NCBI RefSeq assembly: GCF_028285745.1
Contig: NZ_JANQOP010000286.1
Span: forward strand, 1 to 32,876
Length of the DNA stretch: 32,876 bases
Direction of reading: 5' to 3'
Origin: Acaryochloris sp. IP29b_bin.137
GTDB taxonomy: Bacteria; Cyanobacteriota; Cyanobacteriia; Thermosynechococcales; Thermosynechococcaceae
This document shows, piece after piece, positions 1-8,159 of the stretch. Made by a program: the position numbers and the translations under genes. The notes under the pieces were generated by a model. It made no database searches. It was not told the origin of the DNA and saw nothing but the letters and a program-made list of their open reading frames with translations. Numbering within the stretch: the first letter of the stretch is position 1; each line of letters begins with the position of its first letter.

Positions 1-500
1 TTAAGGAATAAAGCACCTAATGAATGAGTAATTGTGTTCTCATTAGTGAGGGTGCTACCACCTTGGAGAATCTTATTGTTTCCACTGCTAAGGATGAAAA
101 CGCCTTGGTTCGTTATATTACCAGAAAGAACACTGCCACCACTCCAAATGGTGTTTTCCTCAACTGTCAAACCACCTGAACTAGCTAAAGTTCCTCCGAA
201 TAAATTAAGATTTTGAGTACGACTTAACCCATTCAAGGAAGTAGTACCACCATTTATTGTCAATATGCCATTAATATCAGTCGTTCCTTGAACTGTCAGA
301 GAACCTCCCGTTATCGTCAAGTTCTCATTTGAATTCAAGCTATTGATTAATGTAGTACCACTTCTATGGGTAACTTCAATATCGCTTTCTGGAATATCGA
401 TGGTTACATCATCAGCTGTACCAGGAAGGGCATCATCAGACCAGTTAGTCGCTACATCCCAAAAACCATTTCCTACAAAATCCCAAGTGCGTGCAACCAT
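1..500 (-). CDS. N-terminal part of a secreted repeat-rich surface protein (cut by window edge)
   Basis: An uninterrupted minus-strand frame of 166 codons runs off the left edge of the window, so the C-terminus is missing. The ATG is at 498-500. An in-frame TAA lies three codons upstream (-12 to -10), and AAGGA (506-510) sits five bases before the ATG, which fixes the start. The protein opens MVARTWDFVGNGFWDVATNW, a Trp-rich motif, then DDALPGTADDVTID. It continues as Gly/Asn/Thr-rich short strands such as LTITGGSLTVQGTTDINGIL, a pattern seen in parallel beta-helix or autotransporter-like exoproteins. There is no N-terminal signal peptide, so export by a type I system with a C-terminal signal is possible but cannot be seen here. 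The exact family and function are not recognised. Confidence 0.8.
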   Translation of the reverse strand, partial: MVARTWDFVGNGFWDVATNWSDDALPGTADDVTIDIPESDIEVTHRSGTTLINSLNSNENLTITGGSLTVQGTTDINGILTINGGTTSLNGLSRTQNLNLFGGTLASSGGLTVEENTIWSGGSVLSGNITNQGVFILSSGNNKILQGGSTLTNENTITHSLGALFL

Positions 501-938
501 ACCTGTCCTTTACCTCATCGATCTAGTGATTTCTTCACGTATTCCAACAAACACACTGCTATTCAAAATGCATGGCAAATGCAGCGACTTCACTTTCGAA
601 GTCACTAGCCCAGTAGATGATTGTAATTAAGACTGCTAAAAGCCTTTACAACCTTGCCACTCAGGTTCCCCACACAATCATAATCATTTGCTGAACTGGT
701 TATCTAATCAAAAAGTCACATTAGGTAAGGATTTAATTTATAAAAAATTTAAAGTGACCTTTTCGATGAATTTACATTTTCAGAACCGTGCAAAGGCTTT
801 TATTAACAGGCTGAAAAGGCGTCTGGACTGTAAGACATAGCCTAGTAAAATGATTGTTAGTACGAGTTTCTCGTACTAAGAGAAGTTATTCTTACGAGCT
901 TCTGATCTTTGACAAGAAAGTTTTTAGTTCGTTAGTTT
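501..938. other. Divergent intergenic region (repeat-protein gene / STAND gene)
   Basis: A 438-base gap between divergently transcribed genes, so it should carry promoters for both. It holds no supportable gene; forward frames over 343-630 are the antisense of the repeat protein plus chance extension. Visible structure: GTCAC/GTGAC arms at 715-719 and 754-758 around an AT-rich core, and the perfect 10-bp inverted repeat listed separately. No clear -35/-10 pair was identified. Confidence 0.6.
857..879. repeat. Perfect 10-bp inverted repeat upstream of the STAND gene
   Basis: TTAGTACGAG (857-866), a 3-base TTT spacer, then CTCGTACTAA (870-879). The arms are exact reverse complements and end 59 bases before the ATG of the STAND/WD40 gene. 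This could be an operator for a dimeric regulator or a tight hairpin in the leader RNA. No T-tract follows, so it is not a typical terminator. Confidence 0.75.
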
Positions 939-3900
939 ATGGAGCCATTACCCCTCGAATCGACAATTGAATACGTCAATGAACTTGTATTTCGAAATAC
1001 GGGGGAGTATTTAACAGATATACAAACTTATATCCTACAAGAATCCCTCAGTAATAAGAAATATAGTCAAATGGCAGGCTATGATCTGCAATATATCAAA
1101 AACGAAGGGGCAAAACTCTGGCAGCTGCTCTCAACAGTCTTAAATGAAAGGCTATCCAAACATAACTTTCAGGCAGCCCTGGCTCGACATCAGAAAGCTT
1201 GTTCTACTGGACATCAAGATTGGGGGGATGCACCTGGCTTGCCTGCTTTCTTTGGTCGAACAGAAGCACTGCAAACCTTAGAACAGTGGATTATCAAAGA
1301 TCGCTGTCGAGTTGTTGCCATCCTTGGAATGGCAGGTGTTGGCAAGACTCAGTTATCAGTAAAATTGAGCAAAGGAGAGCAAAACATTCCCCAAACCCCA
1401 ACTAAGCTGGGTAAAGGAGGGATTGGTAAAACAGACCTTTCTCTCAAGTTGGCTCAGGGAATACAGCACCAATTTGACTACGTGATTTGGCGAAGACTAC
1501 TTAATAATCCACCCCTCTCACAAGTTCTTAAAGACTGCTTTCTCTTCTTTTCTGACCATCAAGATATTGATATTCCTCCAACACAAGAACAGCAAATTTC
1601 TAGGCTGTTAGATTATTTTCAGAATTATCGCTGTTTATTAATCCTTGATAACTGGGAAACAACCCTTAAAGCAGTAGATCCTGCTGAATGCTATTGCGAG
1701 GGCTATGAGGGTTATGGGATCTTATTAGAACGTGTGGGTGAGGTTGCCCATCAAAGTTGTTTATTATTGACTAGCCGAGAAGTTCCAAAACATTTAGAGC
1801 GATTAGAAGGTAAAAATAAACCTGTTCGTTTTTATCATTTGGAGGGGCTCAATACGGCAGAGGGGAAGGCTATCTTTGATCAAATTGCCAATTTTCAGGG
1901 TTCAGAACAGGCCTGGAATGACTTGATTCACTACTATAACGGTAATCCCCTAGCCCTTGAGTTAGCCGCACATCATATCAATAACGTTTTTAACGCTGAT
2001 ATCTCGAAATTTTGGAGTTTTCAAAGACCCCTATTTTATGAAATTAAAGAGCTGCTGAATTGGCATTTTCAGCGTCTTTCGGATCTGGAGAAAGAATTGG
2101 TTTATTTTCTGGCTCTCAATCGAGAACCAGTGACTCTTGATAAATTAAAACAGGATTTAGTTTCTTCGATTGCCAAAATTTCTATCCAAGAAACTTTGAG
2201 TTCGCTGCACCACAAGCTGCCCCTGGAGTCGGTGGGTAATAGACAAGACATCACTCTACATCCAGTCCTTTTGGAATATGTGACTGATTGTTTGGTTCAG
2301 CTGGTACATCACGAGATCATCACTGGTGATATTGAATACTTGAATCGCTATTACTTACTGAAAGCACAGGCTCCAGATTACATCAAGGATAGTCAGTCCT
2401 GTTTATTTCTGCAGCCCATTGTGGATAGGTTGCATGAAGATTTGCTGGACACTGGGAAAATTGAACAACAGTTCAAAAAAATTATTGCTCAGTGGCAGAA
2501 AAAATATTCTCGTAGGCCCGGCTATCTTGCAGGCAATATTCTGAATTTTCTTTGCTATTTAAATATTGATCTCAGTGGTTACAATTTTTCCGACATGATG
2601 ATTTGGCAAGCTGATCTTCAAGGCCAGAGACTGAATCAACTAAACCTAGCCCAGTCAGATCTGTCTAACACAATCTTTACCAAAGCTTTTGGGGGAATCC
2701 ATGCAGTTGCTTTTAGCAGTGATAGCAATATCCTTGCTGTTGGAGATTCTCATGGCAAATTGAGGTTAATGAGAGTTGTTGATACCCAAACTATTGCTAT
2801 CTCCGATCGAGCCCATAGGTGGTTCGTTACTTCCATTAGTTTCAATTCTGATAATACGAGACTTGTCAGTAGTGCAATGGATGCTGACGTGTTTTTGTGG
2901 AAGGTTACAGCGTCCAAACTGGTCTGCTTGCAAATTTTAAAAGGTCATACCGATTGGGTTTGGCACGTCACCTTTAGTCCAGATGATCAAATGATTGCTT
3001 CTGCTAGTGATGATGGCACGATTCGGCTCTGGGATGCAGCTACAGGAGAATGCCTACAAGTATTCATGGGGCATCAAGGTTGGGTAGTCAGTGTTGCGTT
3101 CCATCCCCGGTTCCCCCTCCTTGTTAGTAGTAGTACTGACGACACTGTGCGCTTTTGGGAGATTTCCTCAGGGAAGTGCTTAGAAGTTCTGGAAGCTCAG
3201 CAAAAGGGGGTTTGGCAAGTGGTTTATAGCCTTGATGGTCAATTGTTAATGACAGGAGGATGGGATGCAACTATCAAAATTTGGAATATCGAGAAAAATA
3301 ATTGCATAAATGTATTGGAAGGGCATCAAAATCCAATTAAATCCCTAGTTTTGAGTTCAGGCGGCAACATACTTGTCAGTGGGGCAGGTATCACTCAGGC
3401 CCACTGTAAACCAACCATTAAGATCTGGGATGTAGCCACTGGGACGTGTATTCAGACTTGCCAGGGGCATCAAAGTGGTATTCGCTCAATGACGCTGAGT
3501 CCTGACCAAAAAACGATTGCGAGTGGCGATATTGGCCAGGTAGTGAAAATTTGGGACGTAAAAACAGGCCAATCACGAAGAACACTGAGTGGGCATACGT
3601 CTTGGATCTGGTCGCTAGATTTTAGTCCTGATGGTCAGTTGTTGGCAAGTGGAGGGCTGGATCATCAAGTCCGACTATGGAACATCCAAACAAACACCTG
3701 TGTTCAAGAATTATCAGGGCATAGTGCTTGGATTTGGACAGTGGCTTTCAACGCTGAAGGTCAATATTTGGTGACTAGTGGTGACGACCAAACGATTCGA
3801 CTCTGGGGCTATAAGCCTGACCATACAGCAACTTGCAAGCAAATTTTCAATGCCTCAGGTAATTTAATTGGAGGGATGTGGGGAATGGCCTGTAGCCCTG

Positions 3901-4592
3901 ATGGGCATTTGATTGCGACTGCAGGTCAGTCCTCAAAAATCCGGCTATGGGATGTCGCAACTGGTGAATTTATTCGCGAGATTGGAGATCATTCACCTTA
4001 TTGGATTTGGTCACTTGATTTCAGCCCGAATGGCCAGCTAGTAGCGAGTGCTAGTGACGATCACACCGTCAAAATCTGGGATGTAGTGAGTGGTCGACTG
4101 CAAACAACTTTGATTGGGCATTCTCGCAAACTTCGAGTAGTTAAATTTAGGCCAGACGGTCAGTCTATTGTGACAGGGGGGGAAGATAGGATTGTTCGGA
4201 TCTGGGATGTTAGTACAGGCTACTGCCTACATCAGTTTACAGGGCATCAAGGTTGGATTTGGGATATTACAGTAAGTTCAGATAACCAAGTTCTTGCTAG
4301 CGGCAGCGGTGATGGCACAATCCGGTTATGGCAGCTTAATGCAAGTACCTGTTTGCACATACTAAAAGCACAAGGTGGCGCTGTTACGGCTTTAGCGTTT
4401 CATCCCGACAATCAGATATTAGCTAGCGGTAGTATGGATGGCTCCATTAAATTATGGGATGTCCATAGTGGAGTTCATCTTTCCACATTGAATATACCGC
4501 GCCCTTACGAAGGCATGGATATTACTGGAGTTACTGGTTTAACGACATCTCAGCAATCGGTCTTGATAAATTTGGGGGCTTTTTCTTGTTAG
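939..4592 (+). CDS. STAND-class NB-ARC ATPase with VMAP-type N-terminal domain and 14 WD40 repeats
   Basis: Large intracellular signalling ATPase of 1217 residues. Residues about 8-85 resemble the helical N-terminal domain of vWA-MoxR-associated (VMAP) cyanobacterial proteins (LTDIQ...L....Y...A...YI...G.KLW.LLS). The NB-ARC core follows: Walker A GMAGVGKT (130-137), Walker B LLILDNWE (233-240), sensor TSR (278-280) and GNPLAL (335-340). Oddly, a second Walker A, GKGGIGKT, lies at 158-165. Residues about 545-580 are a pentapeptide-like hinge. From about 584 to 1185 there are 14 WD40 repeats, enough for two seven-bladed propellers, then the ITGVTGLT tail common in this family. Family knowledge: STAND proteins are ATP-driven switches whose repeats sense a ligand. 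No catalytic effector domain is visible, so the output is unknown. A role in conflict or stress sensing is inference. No HIP1 site lies in the gene. Confidence 0.93.
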   Translation: MEPLPLESTIEYVNELVFRNTGEYLTDIQTYILQESLSNKKYSQMAGYDLQYIKNEGAKLWQLLSTVLNERLSKHNFQAALARHQKACSTGHQDWGDAPGLPAFFGRTEALQTLEQWIIKDRCRVVAILGMAGVGKTQLSVKLSKGEQNIPQTPTKLGKGGIGKTDLSLKLAQGIQHQFDYVIWRRLLNNPPLSQVLKDCFLFFSDHQDIDIPPTQEQQISRLLDYFQNYRCLLILDNWETTLKAVDPAECYCEGYEGYGILLERVGEVAHQSCLLLTSREVPKHLERLEGKNKPVRFYHLEGLNTAEGKAIFDQIANFQGSEQAWNDLIHYYNGNPLALELAAHHINNVFNADISKFWSFQRPLFYEIKELLNWHFQRLSDLEKELVYFLALNREPVTLDKLKQDLVSSIAKISIQETLSSLHHKLPLESVGNRQDITLHPVLLEYVTDCLVQLVHHEIITGDIEYLNRYYLLKAQAPDYIKDSQSCLFLQPIVDRLHEDLLDTGKIEQQFKKIIAQWQKKYSRRPGYLAGNILNFLCYLNIDLSGYNFSDMMIWQADLQGQRLNQLNLAQSDLSNTIFTKAFGGIHAVAFSSDSNILAVGDSHGKLRLMRVVDTQTIAISDRAHRWFVTSISFNSDNTRLVSSAMDADVFLWKVTASKLVCLQILKGHTDWVWHVTFSPDDQMIASASDDGTIRLWDAATGECLQVFMGHQGWVVSVAFHPRFPLLVSSSTDDTVRFWEISSGKCLEVLEAQQKGVWQVVYSLDGQLLMTGGWDATIKIWNIEKNNCINVLEGHQNPIKSLVLSSGGNILVSGAGITQAHCKPTIKIWDVATGTCIQTCQGHQSGIRSMTLSPDQKTIASGDIGQVVKIWDVKTGQSRRTLSGHTSWIWSLDFSPDGQLLASGGLDHQVRLWNIQTNTCVQELSGHSAWIWTVAFNAEGQYLVTSGDDQTIRLWGYKPDHTATCKQIFNASGNLIGGMWGMACSPDGHLIATAGQSSKIRLWDVATGEFIREIGDHSPYWIWSLDFSPNGQLVASASDDHTVKIWDVVSGRLQTTLIGHSRKLRVVKFRPDGQSIVTGGEDRIVRIWDVSTGYCLHQFTGHQGWIWDITVSSDNQVLASGSGDGTIRLWQLNASTCLHILKAQGGAVTALAFHPDNQILASGSMDGSIKLWDVHSGVHLSTLNIPRPYEGMDITGVTGLTTSQQSVLINLGAFSC

Positions 4593-4853
4593 CTCTTGCT
4601 AAACGGGCGGGATGTTGAAATTTGAGCAAAATACGACATATTTTCAGCAGACGCATGCTCTTACAGCTCACCCTCTTAGATCGGGATTGGATCGGGACTT
4701 TCCATTATTTGGGAGGTGCACATCCCTAACTTGTTATCAGTAGATAGGAATGAGATCGCACCCATCCAACCAGCACCAAAATTCACCCACCAAAACTCAT
4801 GGATATTCGCTATGGACACCTTTACTGACCCATTGCGCTTAGCCTTTGGCATT

Positions 4854-5639
4854 CTAGAGCGTTTCATGCCAAACCAAGCCATTTGCGAGCTGATGAGGGC
4901 CACAGAGAAAATGTAAAACTCGTCGGTGATGGGGAAGCAGCATCTTACTGGAAGCGTGCAAAAGCAAAGGCCGCATGGTGAGCACGCCTCCTTTGGGCAC
5001 GCAGCAGATAACCTCACCAGAGTGGTCCTTCAGCGTCGCAATCATCGGATCGGAAAGTCGCCCCTGTAGATGAGAGCCTGGCACCACTTTTAAGGGGCCA
5101 TTGTTGAGAGTGCAGTCATCTAAATGGACGCGAAGGACAACCAACTGTTTCAGAATTTCGACGGGAGGCTGCACGAAGGATAGACCCTCTTTTTTAGATA
5201 TTCCCAACTGAGTGGCAGCAGGATTAGGCTGAACAGCAATGCTGACGTCTTGATGTAGCGCAACTAGCCAATTCTGATCAGGAGATTTCTCAAAATAGGT
5301 GCATTGGTTGATGACGGGGGTAGGCCCCAATAGTTGAGAAATTAACGGATGAGCTTTCAGACTTTTTGCTAGTTTCCGACACCAGTCAAAGACCAATAAA
5401 CGGCGGCTTCCGGGTCCTGCTGGAGTAATATCCGTTAGGTGGTCACAAATCTCATCACAAGTTGCCGCAGAATAGATTTTGGGCAGGATGGCAAATCCCT
5501 GCTGATAAAACTGTTCTTTGATATCAGTGGCCGATGCAGCGAGACGGTTGTCCAAAAGGGTATGAAATGTATTGAGTGAGAATAAATGTAAGTTGAGTAC
5601 CGTGCAAAAAGAGCTAGAACGGCGTTTGAGGCAGAACAA
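4854..5639 (-). CDS. Phytanoyl-CoA dioxygenase (PhyH)-like Fe(II)/2-oxoglutarate oxygenase
   Basis: A 261-residue member of the PhyH branch of non-haem Fe(II)/2-oxoglutarate dioxygenases, cytoplasmic. The metal triad is visible as HQD (H129, D131) and H228 in LLLHAS. R239 or R240 in HHRRVLHF is the likely 2-oxoglutarate anchor. NNGPLKVVPGSH (179-190) is a family signature. The substrate cannot be told; relatives hydroxylate lipids, small metabolites or natural products. The frame contains no ATG near its N-terminus. The first possible start is a TTG at 5637-5639, with another TTG at residue 29 (5553-5555) closer to the conserved region, so the first 28 or so residues are uncertain. It follows the small WD40 gene on the same strand after a 294-base gap. 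Its 3' end converges on the STAND gene. Confidence 0.85.
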   Translation of the reverse strand: MFCLKRRSSSFCTVLNLHLFSLNTFHTLLDNRLAASATDIKEQFYQQGFAILPKIYSAATCDEICDHLTDITPAGPGSRRLLVFDWCRKLAKSLKAHPLISQLLGPTPVINQCTYFEKSPDQNWLVALHQDVSIAVQPNPAATQLGISKKEGLSFVQPPVEILKQLVVLRVHLDDCTLNNGPLKVVPGSHLQGRLSDPMIATLKDHSGEVICCVPKGGVLTMRPLLLHASSKMLLPHHRRVLHFLCGPHQLANGLVWHETL

Positions 5640-5829
5640 TGATTCGGTCGTGAAGTAGAGAAATTTAGGTATCAGAGTCTCTAGCTACCCAGAATTTTAA
5701 AACCATTCGAAGGGCAGGTACATTAAGACTATCACCCATGGGAACGGAGGAATGAGAGCAGGGTCCGTTGCTAGATACTGGAAGAGACGGTCGCTCCAGC
5801 GTCACTTTTGCAGATTAAAGATAATTCGA

Positions 5830-5909
5830 GGGATTGCCTAGTCAAAATCTTTAGCCGCAAGCCAGGCAATCCCCCAAATATGCTTTCAAGGGCAGCATAT
5901 TTTCTGCCC
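5830..5909. repeat. Nested inverted repeats just downstream of the small WD40 gene
   Basis: Three perfect inverted repeats overlap here. GGGATTGCCT (5830-5839) pairs with AGGCAATCCC (5864-5873). AAATATGC (5876-5883) pairs with GCATATTT (5895-5902). GGGCAG (5890-5895) pairs with CTGCCC (5904-5909). The last two are mutually exclusive. The block begins 25 bases past the WD40 stop codon on the minus strand and lacks a T-tract. It may be a transcript-end structure or a decayed small repeat element. No gene was found between 5640 and 5933. Confidence 0.6.
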
Positions 5910-5933
5910 CTCCTCCATTGAATGCAAGACCAC

Positions 5934-6977
5934 TTAGTGGCCTTTGACGATTGCAGTAGACACAGGCCAAACTCTAACCGTCGCATCATGCCCCGAGCTA
6001 ACCAACTGCTGCCCATCTGGACTAAACGCAACGGAACGGACTGATTTTGTATGGCCAACAAAATTCTTCAACGGTTGACCTGATAAAGGATGCCAAAGTT
6101 TGATGGTGCGATCATAGCTACCACTCGCCAAGCGTTTACCATCAGGGCTAAATCCTACCGACAGCACAGAAGCATCGTGGCCTCTCAAAGTATGTAAGAG
6201 TTTACCCTCGTCCAATTGCCAAACCTTAACACTCTGATCTTGGCTACCACTGGCTAATAAAGCCCCATCCGGGCTAAACGAGACTGATTGCACCGCACCC
6301 TTATGACCTTCAATCGCCAAGGTTGAAGCAAGGTTGTCTCGTTGCCACAGTCGAATAACACCATCGCCACTTCCCCCCGCTAGTAGTTGACCATCGGGGC
6401 TAAAGGTTAGGGAAAGGACCGCAGCAGGAGTCCGATACCGATGAAGTTGTCGGGCAGATGCCAAATCCCAGAGTCGCACCGTTCGATCCGCCGCACTCGC
6501 TGCCACTGTTTTGCCATCAGGACTCAGTGCGATCGCACTCACATCATCTGCCGAGTCGTTTAATGTTCTGAGATGTTTCCCTGTTCGGACATCCCACAGA
6601 CGCACCCGGTTATCCCAACTGCCGCTGATCAACGTCTGACCATCCGCACTGATCGCCAAAGAAGATACGGCATCCTCATGGGCATTGAGGGTTCGGCGTA
6701 TCTCGCCAGTCCGCAAATTCCATAGTTTGATTTTGCCGTCATATCCCCCTGTCGCCAGGGTTTCACCATCAGGGCTTAGTGCGATCGCATACACCCAGAC
6801 CTCATGACTGTTCCAACTATTCGTCGCTTTATGGGTTGCAGCAGCAACCGCCAAAGGAGCAGGTTGATAGGTAAAAGAAGGGCCTAGATGTTCATGGGCA
6901 TTGAGGCCGTACAGCGTTGCTATCGTCGATAACCCCAGGAACATCACCCAATTTCGCTTTTGCGGTGTTTTAGCCAT
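5934..6977 (-). CDS. Secreted or membrane-anchored seven-repeat WD40 protein
   Basis: 347 residues. A basic N-terminus (MAKTPQKRNW) and a hydrophobic stretch at residues about 11-27 look like a signal peptide or signal anchor, followed by a short Ala/Pro-rich linker. From about residue 57 there are exactly seven WD40 repeats, enough for one closed propeller. Several carry the canonical FSPDG...LASGS.D..I.LW pattern. There is no enzymatic domain, so it is probably a periplasmic scaffold, but the partner is unknown. Two HIP1 sites (6529 and 6781) lie in equivalent positions of different repeats, encoding ALSPDG-proximal residues. It lies 118 bases behind the haem-type membrane protein and could be cotranscribed with it. 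The propeller is unrelated in architecture to the intracellular STAND protein nearby except for the WD40 fold. Confidence 0.9.
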   Translation of the reverse strand: MAKTPQKRNWVMFLGLSTIATLYGLNAHEHLGPSFTYQPAPLAVAAATHKATNSWNSHEVWVYAIALSPDGETLATGGYDGKIKLWNLRTGEIRRTLNAHEDAVSSLAISADGQTLISGSWDNRVRLWDVRTGKHLRTLNDSADDVSAIALSPDGKTVAASAADRTVRLWDLASARQLHRYRTPAAVLSLTFSPDGQLLAGGSGDGVIRLWQRDNLASTLAIEGHKGAVQSVSFSPDGALLASGSQDQSVKVWQLDEGKLLHTLRGHDASVLSVGFSPDGKRLASGSYDRTIKLWHPLSGQPLKNFVGHTKSVRSVAFSPDGQQLVSSGHDATVRVWPVSTAIVKGH

Positions 6978-7095
6978 AATTAACGGAACCTTTTCGCAAT
7001 CTTAAGGAACGGAACTGTCACAAATTTGGGGAACAGTCGGTCAATCAGTGATCTTGAGGGATCATTGATCGACGTTTGCAGCAATTAGCTGTCTC

Positions 7096-7617
7096 TTACT
7101 TTTGCTTAGGAAATAGGTGACTTTCACGGATCACTCTAATGAGGTAAAGGAGCGTAATCGTTCCGGTTAGCACCAAGGAAGGCGGCGTTAACCAAGTCCA
7201 ATGCCCCCACATTTTGTCAATAATGTGCCAAAGCAATAGAAACATTGCTAGATAAGTGAGTTTATGCAGATTTTTCCAGTTTTTCTTTAGCCTTTTAACA
7301 CTCCAGTCATTTGAGGTAATGGCTAGGAGCAAAAATATCAGAAATGTAAAAATCCCTTGGCAATAGATCCAATAAGTCTGTAAATCTGAGAAATCGACGG
7401 CTCTTTTGTTGATCAGCAAATAGCCATGAATAATAGATAGCAAAAAAGCAATAAGCCCCAACAAACGCCGCTGAAGAAGCATTTTCTTAGGAATTCCAGT
7501 TGTCTTTGTTGAAGGAAAGACAACCCTGAGAATGGTGGGCAACAAAGTTGCCACATACAATAATGCAGCCCCAAAGCCAGCCCAGTTAGCCCTAGGCGGA
7601 AAGTCAAGCCAAAGCAT
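7096..7617 (-). CDS. Ferric-reductase-like (MsrQ/YedZ-type) haem membrane protein
   Basis: 173 residues with about five predicted membrane spans (about 13-34, 51-69, 82-101, 119-136 and 145-163). The pattern RR..G...F..S..H with H64, then W..LH.L.Y......H with H118 and H131, is that of the ferric-reductase transmembrane domain shared by MsrQ/YedZ and related cytochromes b, where the histidines hold haem. No FAD/NAD(P)H domain is fused. It probably passes electrons across the membrane to a periplasmic partner. No msrP gene is adjacent; the next gene downstream is the secreted WD40 protein. The ATG is at 7615-7617 with no clear Shine-Dalgarno. The assignment to the family is fairly firm; the donor, acceptor and physiological role are unknown. 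Confidence 0.8.
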   Translation of the reverse strand: MLWLDFPPRANWAGFGAALLYVATLLPTILRVVFPSTKTTGIPKKMLLQRRLLGLIAFLLSIIHGYLLINKRAVDFSDLQTYWIYCQGIFTFLIFLLLAITSNDWSVKRLKKNWKNLHKLTYLAMFLLLWHIIDKMWGHWTWLTPPSLVLTGTITLLYLIRVIRESHLFPKQK

Positions 7618-8159
7618 GTAAATTACTAAAATATAGACATCAAAATCAGTTCAGAAGCCTTTCGCTGCTAACCATTGCGAAGCAGCCAGTCAATAAAAGT
7701 GAAATAAAATAAGTCAGAAATCAATAAGCGGCTGACCCATCAGGTCTCTCAACAAAGGCCATGGCGACGAAATATGGTTATCTTCCAAAGAATGTAATTA
7801 AACGCACACAACTCACTTACTTCCACTCAATCGATCCTGTATCCGACACTTTTTATCTATTAATAGATTCCCTAGAAAAACTAAAGCTTAACCTTAAACC
7901 CAACCTCTTAATACATATATCTGAAGGACATCATCAAAATACGCAGCCAAGCATACTTTAAATTTATTTTTTTGGTTAATTTAATGCTTCTTCTATCGCC
8001 TAACTCACGATTTATAAACAAATACCATTGAAATGATGGATGGATATTGATGGATAAAGTATCCCTTCCTCGAGCTCAAAATGGGCTAACCGTTTCTTGA
8101 GCAAGATACAGTAGAGGGATTGCTCTGGAAAAAAAAGCCATAAACTCGGTGGAACTGGA
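7618..8159. other. Intergenic region between haem membrane protein and methyltransferase genes
   Basis: A 542-base gap between divergent genes. It contains short overlapping inverted repeats near 7661-7686 (TTCGC/GCGAA and GCTGC/GCAGC) and one doubtful 66-codon frame (listed separately). The rest is AT-rich without recognisable RNA genes or repeats. Confidence 0.5.
7761..7961 (+). CDS. Doubtful small ORF, 66 codons
   Basis: An ATG-started frame (MATKYGYLPKNVIKRTQL...) alone in an otherwise empty gap. The only Shine-Dalgarno-like stretch, AAAGG, is two bases from the ATG, too close to work well. The product is Lys/Leu/Ile-rich with no recognised motif, membrane span or signal peptide. An AT-rich intergenic stretch can produce such a frame by chance. 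It is listed because nothing overlaps it, but it is more likely not a gene. Confidence 0.2.
   Translation: MATKYGYLPKNVIKRTQLTYFHSIDPVSDTFYLLIDSLEKLKLNLKPNLLIHISEGHHQNTQPSIL

Noticed and set aside
343..630. 95-codon plus-strand frame over the left-edge gene
   Set aside because: It is mostly the antisense of the repeat-protein gene, whose minus-strand frame has a ribosome binding site, an in-frame upstream stop and a typical repeat composition.
4676..5017. 113-codon minus-strand frame at the 3' end of the PhyH gene
   Set aside because: Its first part overlaps PhyH codons in another frame, the product is Cys/Trp-rich without a motif, and there is no ribosome binding site.
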